Positions 11,823 through 28,707 of a stretch of 64,000 nt of DNA are shown one piece after another. Each line of letters opens with the position of its first letter. Within the stretch, counting starts at the first letter, position 1. The notes beneath the pieces are model-generated. The model saw only the letters and a program-made list of their open reading frames with translations, did no database searches and had not been told where the DNA came from. Both the position numbers and the translations under genes were made by a program. The stretch comes from Tethya wilhelma (Eukaryota; Porifera; Demospongiae; Tethyida; Tethyidae). The stretch is from NCBI GenBank assembly GCA_964030475.1, contig CAXIPT010000001.1:3403249-3467248 (forward strand), written 5' to 3'.

Positions 11823-13483
11823 ATGGTGGCGAGGATCTCCCTGAAAACTGTCACTCGTGATAGTTGTATGATGTTGGTCGGTACTCTGCTTGGCTTCTTA
11901 GTAGCCCAGACCTTTGTCATTAGCTCAACGAACAATGGTGGGGCTTTGTGCAACAATGATGGAGTAGCACACATAGCTAAAAGAACGTCTTCACAGGCTA
12001 TTTATAAAAATGAAGACAAAGGTTAGTCCATGACTCATTCAGACTACTTCAATGTGTGTTTGTTAATAGATAATAGTGGCAGCTGTTTCTTAGGAAATGT
12101 TTTGCCTTGAAATTGAGTGTTTTTGCCAGAAACTGATTTGATTTGGAAACAACAAAAGTCTTTGTACTACCACATGAATTCTAATTTTCTTAGGTATTGT
12201 TCAACAAATATCCAAATCATCAAACAACAGGGCCCGTAATAATCACAGAAGACCAAAAACACTAGCAGACGAACTGCACACGGCAATTAGAAAGCCCCTT
12301 TTCATTGGTGTAGTTACAGCACAGTCTCTTCTTGCAACCAGAGCTTCAGCCGTCAACAGAACATGGGGTGCAAAGGCACCTAAACTAGTTTTCTTCTCCT
12401 CTAAAGGAGCTCAAGATTCCAGCCTAGGACTGCCGGTTGTGAGTCTACCGGGAGTTGATGACACTTACCCTCCTCAGAAGAAAGTCTTTAGAATGTTGAA
12501 ATACATCCACGACCACTATATCAATGACTTTGATTGGTTCATGCGAGCTGATGATGATGTTTATGTTCGCGTTGAACATCTGGTGTATTTTTTGAGCAAA
12601 CTCAATCCTAGTAAGGAGCTCTACATTGGCCAGCCGGGCTCTGGAAAAGCAGAAGATTTGGAAAGAATTAAGCTTCTACCGCATGAGCACTATTGCATGG
12701 GAGGTCCTGGGGTGATATTTAGTCGCAGTCTTCTGTTGAGATTGGCTCCACATTTGGAGGATTGTCTCAAGAATGTGGTGGTCTCGTGGAATGAAGACCT
12801 CGAGGTGGGCAGGTGTATCAGTCGACGACTTGGTGTTCAGTGCACATGGAATTACGAGGTATGTGGCATGTGTTTGTGGGCGTGGGTGGATAGCTTTAAA
12901 TTTGGGTATGTGTGAATAGTAGCTTTGATTGTCTGTTCCACTATTTGTTGCTTGATGTAATTGGTCTCTATCTTGTGCATCATTTGTGCCAAATACGTGG
13001 GCTTTCAAGATTACAATCTTTTAGTATTTTGGCAACCCAGTTGACACATTTGTGTACATACCATCAATTACTTATTGAAGCTTATACACACCAAAAAAAA
13101 TGTTTGATAATCAATCTTACAATCATATCCCCCCTCCTCCCCACGTGGTTAGCCTCCAGGTCCCTCCTACATCACATGTAATGTTATAACAATTATTTTA
13201 TCTGTTTACACACACGCTGACAATCACCTATCAACAGATGGGGCAACTGTTCATGAATGACTATTCAAAGGGCGACATCTTCAGTACACCAGAAGTGTAC
13301 AACAATCAGAGGCTTCCCAATGCACTTACTGTACACGCTTTTAAGGATCCTCACATGATGTACAGAATCCACCAGTACTATTTAGAGCTAGCTGTAAACA
13401 ACTCCTTGGCAAGAACAAGCCAACTGAAAACAGAACTCTCTAGCATTTCTAGGGTCACAGGCAGATCAAGAGCATTTGCATAG
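11823..13483 (+). CDS. Chondroitin sulfate synthase-like glycosyltransferase, GT31 N-domain only
   Basis: Three exons, 11823-12021, 12194-12858 and 13238-13483, join in frame to 369 codons plus stop. Residues about 17-35 form a signal anchor (LVGTLLGFLVAQTFVIS), giving a type II Golgi protein. The body matches the N-terminal glucuronosyltransferase half of chondroitin synthases: GVVTAQ, GVDDTYPPQKK, the metal-binding DDD in FMRADDDVYVR, YCMGGPGVIFSR and EDLEVGRC. Vertebrate CHSY proteins are about 800 residues with a second GalNAc-transferase (GT7) domain; here the frame stops after the first domain and no second domain is seen before convergent HUS1. It may therefore work only with a partner or make a simpler glycan. 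A near-identical partial copy lies inverted at 63540-64000. Confidence 0.85.
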
Positions 13484-13710
13484 CAGCATATATACAACTA
13501 GTATCTATTTTTTACTACCTACATTGTTGTACAGTCATGCAGTTAAGCATACACACCCTTTTCATGTTTCACATACAAGAACAATAACTTTTACCTCTCA
13601 AGTGAATGTGTAAGTAATATATAACATGAAACACGAGATCACAAGCAATGATGATGGTTTAAGAGAAAGTGGTTTATTTAGTGATATGAACAAGATCTAT
13701 ATTGTCTCTG

Positions 13711-15655
13711 TCATCTGGCCACAGCTGGAATGTAATACTGTAGAGATACATCCTCGTGTAATAAGAAGATCTGTAATCCTCTCCCATCAATAACATCTGG
13801 CAATTTAAAGAACAAAATCCAAACAACAACAACCGTATATCAATAGTTTCTTTTTGATAGTAAAATTAAAGGACTGTGTCCTTATATTATAAGCACTGTT
13901 TTGTTACTATAAATAAAATACGTGACATGTTTTGTGACATTTTTTTGTTTTGTTTCTAGCGTGATCTGGGTACCACGTCTGGATACTAGCTCCATGTACA
14001 TACGTATATTGCACGTTTGTCAACAAAAAACGTCATAAAACATCATACATTTTATTTTTGGTAACAAAATAGCGCTTATATAGTGACACAGTTTCTTTAA
14101 TGTGTTTACTACTTACTGCAAATCACTTTAGTTGGGTTAAACTGTCCCTGCAAGAACTGGCTGAACTTCCGTACATCCACCCTGGCCTCGTACATGGTGC
14201 TGCTATCATGAGATGGGTCGTCCTGAGCCATCGAGGTGTCCTGGAAGTGATGGTTTTGAAGGTCTTTGAAGTAAGTTGTAGCTGTCACTACATCTGTTTC
14301 AAGTCGCAGGTGAAGGTTGCCACTCATGTTAGCAGCTATAGTCTGGGGAATCAATATAAGATTTTGAATACACAACCTTATTGCTTTTGGGAGCAAGTGT
14401 GTTAAGTGCAAAAGTAATTCAAGTAAGTTGTTGAAAACACACCACGTAGTTGCTAAGTGACTTCATTCTGTCCACTATATTCTTGAGCAGTTTCATTGGG
14501 GGTAGATATATGCTCACCTATGGAACAGATGTGACACACAACCAAACATGTGTTCAACAAATGAAAAGCTCATGACAAAACATGTAACAGGATCAAGGCT
14601 CACATCAATGTCAGGCATGTCTGGTTCCTGATAGTCCAGCCACAACCTCTCTGGTACCACAGCAACTGGCACATCATGTACGACCATACGATGTGCTCCA
14701 GTGAGAGTTGGCTGTTGTGGAATATCACATATCATTCTAAAGCAACCAATACCATTATTCTTAACAGTCTTCTCCTACACTCTGCACTCTATTCACATGT
14801 ACTCTGACACATGCACCAATACCCTGGGCAATTGCTCAATTAGTGCTCACCTGTGTAATCTCCACTGTAAGACAGGGCCCATGTTTCTTGGTTAGCTTGA
14901 GTTTAACCAACTGAGCATTTAAAGTGGATTTGAGAGCTCGAGACAGCTGTTCAATGTTCACCTCCAAGTAGATCTCATTGCGATCGTCCTTACCTTCAAT
15001 GCGATACTCATCAAATATGTTGCTCTGAATTAATGGTATATAAGGTACAGTGTGGGGGTAATTTGGAGAACAATTGAACATTTTGTTAGAGTTTGGGATC
15101 TTTTCAAGGTGTTCAGGCATACTCATGCAAAGCTTTAGTTAAGTTACCGGCAGTTAGTGCAAGAGGTTTGTCAGTGTTAATTACCCATTGATCACTAGTA
15201 TTCCTTTGGGGGTTATCCCACTGCCTTAGAAGTACATCACCATTACCCACAACAATATTAGTAGTAGACTATACTGTACCAAATTGGTAGATAAACTTGT
15301 GGAATGCATGGGGTATGTACACGCACTCACCTGTGACAACTCACACCATATGTTAGCTCCACCCACAGGTCCTCGTTCAGATATGACAAAACACACTTTA
15401 TCTGGAGAGAGTCGAAGCACACACGTCTTGACACTCTTTGCCAGAGTAGCCACTACACCTAGAAGGAGGCCGAGGAGAAGTAGAGATGATGATAGAAATA
15501 TTTGTGTTAGGCCATGCATGATTTGTTATCTTTGCTGGTGGTAAGGCATAGAGTGCAGACAATATCATATTTCTAGCACAGATGAATGTGCTATCTGAGC
15601 TTACGTGAAAGGTGTGTAATGCATGTGATATCCTGTAGCTTGGCTCTAAATCGCA
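13711..15655 (-). CDS. HUS1: HUS1 checkpoint clamp subunit
   Basis: Minus-strand gene with at least six exons. The start at 15655 gives MRFRAKLQDITCITHL, matching HUS1 N-termini. Later exons encode AKSVKTCVLRLSPDKVCFVI and the IWCEL motif (about 15330-15459), NEIYLEVNIEQLSRALK and KLTKKHGPCLTVEI (about 14850-15020), VPVAVVPERLW (about 14600-14735) and FKDLQNH...VDVRKFSQFL...NPTKVIC (about 14115-14345). The last exon, about 13711-13797, reads LLHEDVSLQYYIP and then a stop; its phase completes an Asn codon with the previous exon. HUS1 forms the RAD9-RAD1-HUS1 ring loaded at DNA damage to activate ATR. It is convergent with the glycosyltransferase and divergent from CDK2. Confidence 0.93.
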
Positions 15656-15720
15656 TTTCTATCCATTCTCTTCCAGTAGTTCAGATACTACGAGGCTGTC
15701 CCTGTCATGATTAGATATCG

Positions 15721-15730
15721 TCCCGCCAAA
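15721..15730. promoter_or_regulatory. E2F-like site between HUS1 and CDK2
   Basis: TCCCGCCAAA, reverse complement TTTGGCGGGA, matches the E2F/DP consensus. It lies 66 bp upstream of the HUS1 start and about 310 bp upstream of the CDK2 start, in their shared divergent intergenic space. E2F control would suit both genes. Confidence 0.5.
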
Positions 15731-16038
15731 GTAGGCGTGGTTTGATCTGTTTACGGGAATATGCGGAGAGTGTCCTAACTTTGTTCCCAGCAGCTGCCTC
15801 CTTCTTGCGAGTGTCTGTGTGTTCTTCTTCTCCCCAGAACTCTGTGACCACCGTACATCTACTGGTGAGTCCTGTTGTACTCATATACGACTGTGCTACT
15901 AATTTTATCTCTGAAAATGTGATGTGCATACTTTACTACAGTTTGCATACGTGCAAAATCTTATTCTGTAAGTGTTTTCTCTGTAATAGGACTGCACAAG
16001 ATACGTTGTAAGATTGTTTCTGAAGCTCAGCACAAAGA

Positions 16039-17485
<1,447 letters not shown>

Positions 17486-17746
17486 TAAGCATCATTTCTA
17501 GCCCTCTCCTTCATCCACTGTGACTGTACATAGCTTGTGGTATAATAAACATACTGTACAACACAGAGTGTTGTTCATGCAGAAAAATTACCATACTCAT
17601 AGAGTAAGGATTACAATAATTATAGCAATCGCAGATTTTTATCTAATTTTTATTGTGATACATGTCAGTACATGCATTCTGTTATAAAATATACTACAAT
17701 GTAATGTACACTGAGTCAAATTAGTCGTCATTGTGATATTCTGTCA

Positions 17747-19137
17747 TCACGAAGCTTTGGGTCCAGTCTTGTATAGCGTTCTCAGTCTCTCTTCGTTGTT
17801 CATCACCTCCCAGCCTAGCTCCTTCCTCTTCTCCTCCAAGAACTCTTCATAACGAAACACAGCTTTCCGCATCATGTCCATGAATTGGGGCACACCAGTC
17901 TGCATCGAAGAGAGATTGTTGCAGGTGTATGACTGGATGAGTACAAGGTCAGCTTGTATACCTTTGCTGCCCAGTTGATCAGCCATGTCGGAAGCATCCC
18001 TTTAGGGTTGTCATAATAGTACATGTAGGCTGTGAATGGGAAAATTAAAAGAAAGTGTTAAAAATATAGCAAAAGATGTGACAATGTAATCTTGTACCTT
18101 TTGCACCAACTTTTCCATCACTCTGCATGACACATGCCTGTTGGAACTCATCGACACGAATTATTCCACTCTTGTCAGCCACATTAGAAAACTTTCGGTA
18201 CTTTGCAAGAACTACCCAAGTTTTCACACCATCTACATCGAGGACTTTCATATCTCGAATGAAAGTGTACTAGCAATGTCAAGGACTACTAATTAATAGA
18301 TGTAAAATCATAGATTGGGTCCTTTTACAGGAAACAAATTTGAATTCAAGGATACATCTCTGTCAGACATTGGCCATGGATAGTCCACACACCAGTAGAG
18401 CCCCTCCACCTTATCTTCATCCATTACTGGGTGGAGGTCTGGATGTGGGTATAAGTGTTATCACATGGTCACAAGGAAAGCACTCATGACAATGCAAGAT
18501 GTTTGAATTACAGCATAGTCATACCTAGCACATAAGAGTCCCACTTCTTTCTGTACTCCCAGTCTACATAAACCTGAGCACACAGCTCAGGATTCATGTC
18601 CTCCATCACACCGTGGATTTTGTACTCGTACAGACCTGTTTTCTAATAGAATACAACAGAAACATTGTAATACCGGCTGAGGCTTCAAGACTGATCTGTA
18701 TGCAAAAGTTGTAAAACATTGTTCGCCAACTAAATTCCTATGTAGCACTCAATAGAAGAGTGAATGAGTGACAAATGGGAATCGGTTGGGTTTGTTCTAC
18801 CACTGGACTTGACAGATGAGAGATGGAATGAAACTCCCGACTGCTCAAAGCAGTGGACACACAAAAAATTCTGATAACTCTAATGACTCATAGGTTATAG
18901 AGACAAGCTAATGTATGTGCATGATAACTGTTTAATATCAAACACAAGAAAAAAAATCTGTGAACACACCTCTTTGTATTTTCTGTAGAATTTTGTTCCA
19001 TGACTCTCCACAAAGAACTCATAATCTTGGAGGTCAGGGCTGACCACCTCTCTAGCTGCACTTTCAAAGTCCTCCTGAGTGAAAATACCAGGTCCGTGGC
19101 TCATGCCAACATGAGGATCATCACTGCCCGAAGCCAT
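17747..19137 (-). CDS. START-domain lipid transfer protein, PCTP-like
   Basis: Minus-strand gene starting MASGSDDPHVGM at 19137. Exons in order give DYEFFVESHGTKFYRKYKE, then KTGLYEYKIHGVMEDMN...VYVDWEYRKKWDSY (about 18535-18645), DKVEGLYWCVDYPWPMSDRD (about 18340-18440), KTWVVLAKYRKFSNVADKSG (about 18100-18250), and MYYYDNPKGMLPTWLINWAA with a terminal helix reaching the stop at 17747. This is the order of the START fold of phosphatidylcholine transfer protein (StarD2 group), including the conserved PWPMSDRD and WLINWAAK segments. A 60-bp intron interrupts the last coding part. No signal peptide or membrane span is seen, so a cytosolic lipid shuttle is expected. It shares a 154-bp divergent promoter with PRIM1. 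Confidence 0.88.
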
Positions 19138-19242
19138 CTCGACGGACCGCCCCTGCTCCTTGGGAGTCCTTTCTGTGGAAATAAATTATTGTGGCAATTT
19201 GTGGGTGACCTTTTCCATGCTTTTTCCATGTGGGAACGTATG

Positions 19243-19284
19243 GGCATGCGCAGAACACAGCAAGCGTGGGTAATTGGCGGGAAC
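19243..19284. promoter_or_regulatory. NRF-1-like and E2F-like sites in the PCTP/PRIM1 divergent promoter
   Basis: GGCATGCGCAG (near 19244) and AATTGGCGGGAAC (19272-19284) sit within 50 bp upstream of the PRIM1 ATG at 19292. The second matches the E2F consensus and is 7 bp from the start codon, so the 5' UTR must be very short or the element lies in it. Confidence 0.5.
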
Positions 19285-19291
19285 ACTCAAC

Positions 19292-20747
19292 ATGGAGGAC
19301 AATGAAGAGGGAGTGAAACTGGAGGGATTGAAGGAAGAAACTTCAGAAGAGAAACACGATCCCACTCAGTACGAACGTTCACTGTTACCTCAATATCTCA
19401 AAGTATACTACAAATGGCTGTTTCCCTATGACAAATACTTTGAATGGCTTGAATATGGTGAGTCTGTTGGTGGTTTGGTGTCCCAATAAGCTTCATTGTC
19501 CAATGCTGTCTTGTGTTCTCAGGAAACCTACAGGAATTCAGTCGAAGGGAGTTTTCGTTTGCCCTTGAGGATGATGTGTATGTACGCTTTCAATCATATG
19601 ACAGTGGGGAAGCACTACGAGAGGGTATTCGAAAATTTAACCCTTATAAAATTGACATTGGACCAATCTATAGTGTCAAAGTAAGGTAGTATGTGTATGG
19701 TGTAAGCTTTTTGTGTGTTGATTCACTCTAAAAATCTTTCTTACAGCCCAGCATGCGCAATAGAGTACAGCAGTCCAACTTTAAACCACAGTGTAAGGAA
19801 CTAGTGTTTGACATTGACATGACTGACTATGACGACATAAGAACATGTTGTCAAGAAGCAAACATCTGTAGAAAGTGTTGGAAGTTCATTACCATTGCCA
19901 TTCGTGTGGTGGATAGGGCCCTAAGAGGTAATGATACCACAGTCGCACATGGATGCACGTGCACACACACACACACACACATAATATGTTCTCTCTCCTT
20001 CTCACATACACTTGCAGAGGATTTTGGATTCAAGCATCTCCTCTGGGTGTACAGTGGGCGTCGTGGTGTCCATTGTTGGGTGTGTGACAGAGAGGCCATT
20101 GATCTTTCTCCTGAAGCTCGTCTTGCTGTCGTTGAGTACCTCACCCTGATCCGTGGTGGAGAGCAGCAAGTGCAGAAGGTGAAACTGAGATCACCTCTAC
20201 ATCCATCAATACAGTGAGCCAGTCCACATCCAGTTTGTATAGAGACTACCACTGATTGTGAAATATTTTCAGGTCGTCTCTGGAAATCATTGACAGATAT
20301 TTCAATCAACTTTTGGAGGAACAAGATTTCTTCGCCACTGAAGATCAGTGGAGTAAAGTTCTGTCCCTCTTGCCTTCTAGAAGCACAGCTTCACAACTCC
20401 ATAAAGAGTGGAAGGAGAACAGTGGGCTGAGTTCCACTGAGAAATGGGGCAGAATTTTGCAGGAGGTTGACAAGAAGAATATTATTACACTCAATGAGAT
20501 CCAACTTCAGTGGTCTTATCCTCGACTTGATGTGAATGTGTCCAAAGGTGTCAACCATCTTCTCAAGAGTCCCCTGTGTGTGCACCCAAAGACAGGTCAG
20601 TCAGGTTCGAGTGTTGAAGATAATAGCTGAATTAGTCTACTAGCCTGTATGTGTGTGTGTCCTTCAATGCTATCCTCACAGGGAGAATTTGTGTTCCCAT
20701 TGATGTGAAGAGAGTTGATGAATTTGACCCTTTTGTTGTTCCAACCT
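19292..20747 (+). CDS. PRIM1: DNA primase small (catalytic) subunit, copy 1, 3' broken
   Basis: The start at 19292 (MEDNEEGVKLEG) precedes LPQYLKVYYKWLFPYDKYF. Later exons give RREFSFALEDDVYVRFQSY (about 19524-19682), ELVFDIDMTDYDD with the catalytic aspartates and the zinc-ligand cysteines CCQEANICRKC (19747-19927), FGFKHLLWVYSGRRGVHCW (20018-20214), and RLDVNVSKGVNHLLKSP with HPKTG (20272-20594). It synthesises RNA primers with the large primase subunit and DNA polymerase alpha. The next exon (RICVPIDVKRVDEFDPF) runs straight into a 119-bp tandem repeat at 20745 that creates a stop, and then a gap. The inverted copy at 61896-63421 continues past this point, so the break here is probably an assembly fault. 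Confidence 0.9.
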
Positions 20748-20888
20748 GAATTAGTCTACTAGCCTGTATGTGTGTGTGTCCTTCAATGCTATCCTCACAG
20801 GGAGAATTTGTGTTCCCATTGATGTGAAGAGAGTTGATGAATTTGACCCTTTTGTTGTTCCAACCTGAATTAGTCTACTAGCCTGTAN
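20627..20888. repeat. 119-bp tandem repeat ending at a gap
   Basis: A unit starting CTGAATTAGTCTAC at 20627 repeats at 20746 and again at 20865, a constant 119-bp spacing, with the third unit cut by n at 20888. The unit includes intron end and exon of PRIM1 (GGGAGAATTTGTGTTCCC). A second PRIM1 copy has one unit only. Exact repetition at a contig edge suggests an assembly artefact. Confidence 0.9.
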
Positions 20889-21861
20889 GGCTTACCAGTG
20901 GCGTCGGTATCCGACAAAGAAGTGTGATAGAGCAGCCAATCTTTCACAAAAGAAGCGTAGCAAGGAGAGAACTTTCGCTTCTAGGAGTCTGCTTCTTTGT
21001 TGCTGTACACGAAACACAGCTAGCCAGATAACGAGTTTCTTTGCCAGCCGATTGCAAAAATGGCGGAAGTCGGAAAAGGGTCGTTTGTGACGTCACGTAG
21101 TGAGGTAAATTGCTGAGCTGGCCAAAGCAAAGTAGCACCAGAGCCTAAGTAGTGCATATACACATGCAGCATTGCTTCCCTTTGAGTTTCCCATTGCTTA
21201 TGCCAGTATTGATGTGATTGTTGTGTGTTGCTTCAACTGCAAAAGTTGTTCTAAGCCAACTGACCATAGAAGAATATTTGTTATTATACACAATTATAGC
21301 TTTTCTCATCAATTTTATCTTAGTATTAAGGTGGGAGGTACGGATGACACGCGAGGGGGTCTTTTCTTGAGACAAATGGGAAGGTCTTGGATGTGAGAAT
21401 CTCTGTCTGTCGTATCAGAGCGTGTAGACCTTTCTAGCAGGAGCTATTCACTTTCGCGATCCTTCCCGGGAAATCGAAAAGCATCACGTGACAGCAGTCA
21501 TCGCAGCTATGCGGTCGTCAGATTTAGATGTCAATATTGTAATTTGAATGATGTAATGCCATCCAACAGGCCGTTGTGCGCGCGCCCTTGCTGCACTTCA
21601 CTGTGCACGTGTTGCTTGTGACGCATTTTGAGATCGGTAACTAAACACGTGCCACCATCCGAAAACGATGATGTAATAACCCGCGCCGAGATCTAGTGGA
21701 CCGCGCCCACTAGATGTAAGTGCACGTGCAGACTAAGTACGTCATCATCAATTTCCCGGATCCGCGATCCGGATCGCGGATCCGCGGAATCAATATCTTA
21801 GCAAGGTGAACTAAGCACGTGCGCGCATTGTTTGAAATCTGCCAATTCAGCAAAATCTAAA
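20889..21861. promoter_or_regulatory. CpG-rich region with clustered CACGTG E-boxes and a palindrome
   Basis: No gene is recognised here. Between about 21485 and 21820 the CACGTG hexamer occurs five times (near 21487, 21606, 21646, 21723 and 21814) in unusually CpG-rich DNA. A perfect 28-bp inverted repeat built on GGATCCGCGATCC spans 21757-21784. A start codon with a good splice donor follows at 21862, so this could be its promoter. The first 250 bp after the gap also contain a GTAAGCC donor-like site on the minus strand without a readable exon. Confidence 0.4.
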
Positions 21862-23380
21862 ATGGGCAATACAAGACAGAGCGACCTTCAAATTAGGGCC
21901 TTTTTCGAGCTCTCTAGGGCATTTGAAGTTGAGGAAAGCTTGAGGGAACAGTGTTTACAAGGGTGAGTTCAGTGCTTGAGTTGAAATCACGAGATTCTAT
22001 GTAAATTTTATCTTGCATGCTATAGCGCTACATTGAATCATTTATAGAACTACTTGGCCTTTCTATATATATAATTGGCCTACCAAAATCAATTTTGTAG
22101 ACTGATTAGATCTTACTACTAAGCAAGGTAATAAAAAGAAAACAAAAACAGAGTGACAGCATGCTCTTTTACTTTCAAACTTGAGCTTACAAGACTAAGA
22201 AAGTGGTGCACGTTGATGTGTGCTACACCTTGTCTCGTTAGCCAAAGGGAGCCAGTCTGTATTATTTGTTTCTTGTTACCATAGTCTGGTAACAACTTAG
22301 CCTTGTACCTAGCCTCGTTCCCAGGCCCCCCAAAAAAAGAGGGCCTGGTGTCTATTGACTGCGCATGCGCGTATTTGTAGCGAAAAAGAAATTGATCTAC
22401 AGTCCTACCTAGATTGGCTACTGCTGCTTTTTCACTCTTTTCTTCTGGAAATATATCAAGTAAGTGCTTGGAAAGAGACAAGCGTTCGTTTAGCTTTTCT
22501 GTGCCTATCGCTTCGAAAAAAACTATGACGTAATCGAGTCAACAGAGTATACAGACAATTTTACGGTGAAATTTACGATGTACCCAGATTTTGGGTACAA
22601 ACTGGCGCATGCGCAGTCAATAGATACCAGGCCCTCTTTTGGGCCTGGGGACGAGGCTACCTTGTACCCAGGCCCCTGGCTACGAGGCTAGTAACAACTG
22701 CAATGCGTGGGTGTCAAGTACCTGAGTTGGTCATGAATCTGGTTAACCCTCGGGTTATTGTAGTCTTTTTTTTTCGTGTGTATGTGTGTGTGTTCACTCT
22801 TAGTCTGAAGAGCAGCAGGTCTAAGCTGAAAATTATGCGCATTAGCATAAAGAACTAGTGTTTTTCTAAGTTTGATTTGTGTGAAGAAGCTAAAAGCTTG
22901 TAGTTTTTCTGAGCTATGCCAGGATTTTCAGTTCAAGCGATCGCTCGAGTGGCCATTTTGGCTACATGGCCCCACCCACTATACGTATAGCGATTATCAA
23001 TTAGAACAGCACTGAAAGACTTAGATAGCAATACTGGCTCTAGTATGAACACATGGACGCAACAGAGTATCCTTATTAGTCCAAGTGCTTGTGTTTTTTT
23101 CAAAATGTACGTGACCTTAGTAGTGAGTCAATGGAATCGTACATGTATGTATGCCTTGTTTTGTCCGATGCATACTTGGACCAAAAACAGGGTATATAAC
23201 TTATATACGGTAATCGTTTGTGCACTCCCATTTATTCTGCTTCAATCTTTCTGTCTTTACCTGCAGGAAAAAGTGCTATTGGGCCCAAGAAATAGGTGAA
23301 AGTGGCTTCCCGCCAACACCATGTCAGTGCTACCCTTCCAATCTTTCAATTCCTACATTTGCCTCCAGGGACCTCGTCAG
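21862..23380 (+). CDS. Unrecognised gene, two 5' exons only
   Basis: The first candidate exon is 21862-21962: ATG, MGNTRQSDLQIRAFFELSRA, and a GTGAGT donor. The N-terminal MGN could accept a myristoyl group, which is speculative. The second, 23267-23380, follows a strong pyrimidine tract and CTGCAG acceptor; it completes the split Gly codon and stays open for 38 codons (KKCYWAQEIGE...ASRDLVR) to a CAGGTAGAG donor. The intron holds a 350-bp foldback transposon. No family is recognised. Further exons should lie to the right, but only a GT repeat and an opposite-strand collagen are found there. Each exon is individually plausible; their joining is inference. Confidence 0.4.
22310..22659. mobile_element. 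350-bp foldback MITE with perfect 9-bp target duplication
   Basis: The ends are TAGCCTCGTTCCCAGGCC... and its near-exact inverse ...GGCCTGGGGACGAGGCTA, with long inverted arms that each contain a GCGCATGCGC palindrome. Directly flanking both ends is CCTTGTACC (22301-22309 and 22660-22668), a perfect 9-bp target-site duplication. There is no transposase frame, so it is non-autonomous. A 9-bp duplication suggests Mutator-like or Merlin mobilisation. Related copies lie at 30991, 36403, 36973 and 37708. Confidence 0.85.
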
Positions 23381-23452
23381 GTAGAGTGTGTGACTGGTGT
23401 AAGCAATTTCCTGGTTATACTGAGTCAGCTGCAAAACTGGATATCATGTGAC

Positions 23453-23455
<3 letters not shown>

Positions 23456-23505
<50 letters not shown>

Positions 23506-23540
23506 CGCGTGTGTGTGCGCGTGTGCGTGTGCGCGTGTGT
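23456..23540. repeat. GT/GC microsatellite, probable chimeric junction
   Basis: A long (GT)n tract grades into GCGTGCGC variants. Exons of a plus-strand gene stop on its left and exons of a minus-strand collagen stop on its right, each mid-gene with an open donor. See findings. Confidence 0.9.
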
Positions 23541-23554
23541 GTGATGTCTCTTAC

Positions 23555-27767
<4,213 letters not shown>

Positions 27768-28707
27768 TTTGACCTACAATTAACACAGATTTACATGCAG
27801 ACAGATTATTAACTTTGTGTGCATCTGTGCATTCAGTGACATATATAATATTAAGTCATGATCAAGGTATATATGTTTCATGTATAAAGCAAAAGATTAC
27901 AGCAACTCACACTCATCAATTAAAGTATATACATACATTAAAGAACTATTAATAGTGTTAATGTATGGTATGTTTGCTATTAACATTTGGCTTGTGCTAA
28001 TAATTTTCCATTTACTCATAATTATAGACATGCATTGTCAGTCACAACAAATTATTTACTACTAATCTATGCAATAATAATTTTTATTATCTTTCCTTTT
28101 TCCATGGTAGATATATATCTCAACAGTATAATTAGAACAAATTATTCTTTACACTTACCTCCCACTAGCTTGTATACAGGAATACAGCAATTGAGAAGTT
28201 GAGGCACTGAGTATTCAAAATGAGCTTGGAGAGCCTTGTCAGCCTGTGGTCTATCTGCTCCTGCAGGTCAGAACATGCAACTAAGAACAGAGCCAGAAGC
28301 TGTACTCTCTCTCTGCTGCAAGATCGTAGTACACTGCGATGAAGTGCGGGCGCAGGCCCCATAAGCGATCTATATACAAAGAACATTGTTCACAACTGAT
28401 GTGCGGTCATATTGTTATTGTCTCTTTTGTCGTATCAGTGGGAGAGGTCTGGTACGCGCCTCTGGGTTCAAGCCCTCTAAGCTGGCCGCTCGATGTAACT
28501 CTCTTATTTCGCCCACAACGCAGGCCTCTCATTGTTGCAATAGAGAAAGAAAGTTTATTAGTCGTCATAATTGCAAATGTAGCCATCTGATTGGTAGCTT
28601 GGAAAGTAGGAACCCATACGATGATTTTAGACCTACTTCCGTTTTCGTTTCCGCTGTAACAGGAACAAGTGTATGGACAGTATATCCAAACCTCGTGTTT
28701 CTGTTCT
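27768..28707. promoter_or_regulatory. Divergent intergenic space between collagen and ORC4
   Basis: 27768-28162 reads as a 5' UTR intron of the collagen, and a likely non-coding first exon lies around 28163-28330. No second gene is visible in 28340-28707. A stretch near 28430-28485 holds GGGTTCAAGCCC, which matches a tRNA B box, but no convincing cloverleaf accompanies it. Confidence 0.4.

Noticed and set aside
20889..21138. Minus-strand exon next to the gap
   Set aside because: A donor-like GTAAGCC exists, but no frame reads across with a plausible start or acceptor.
22119..22481. 120-codon minus-strand frame
   Set aside because: About half lies within the foldback element and it has no recognisable domain.
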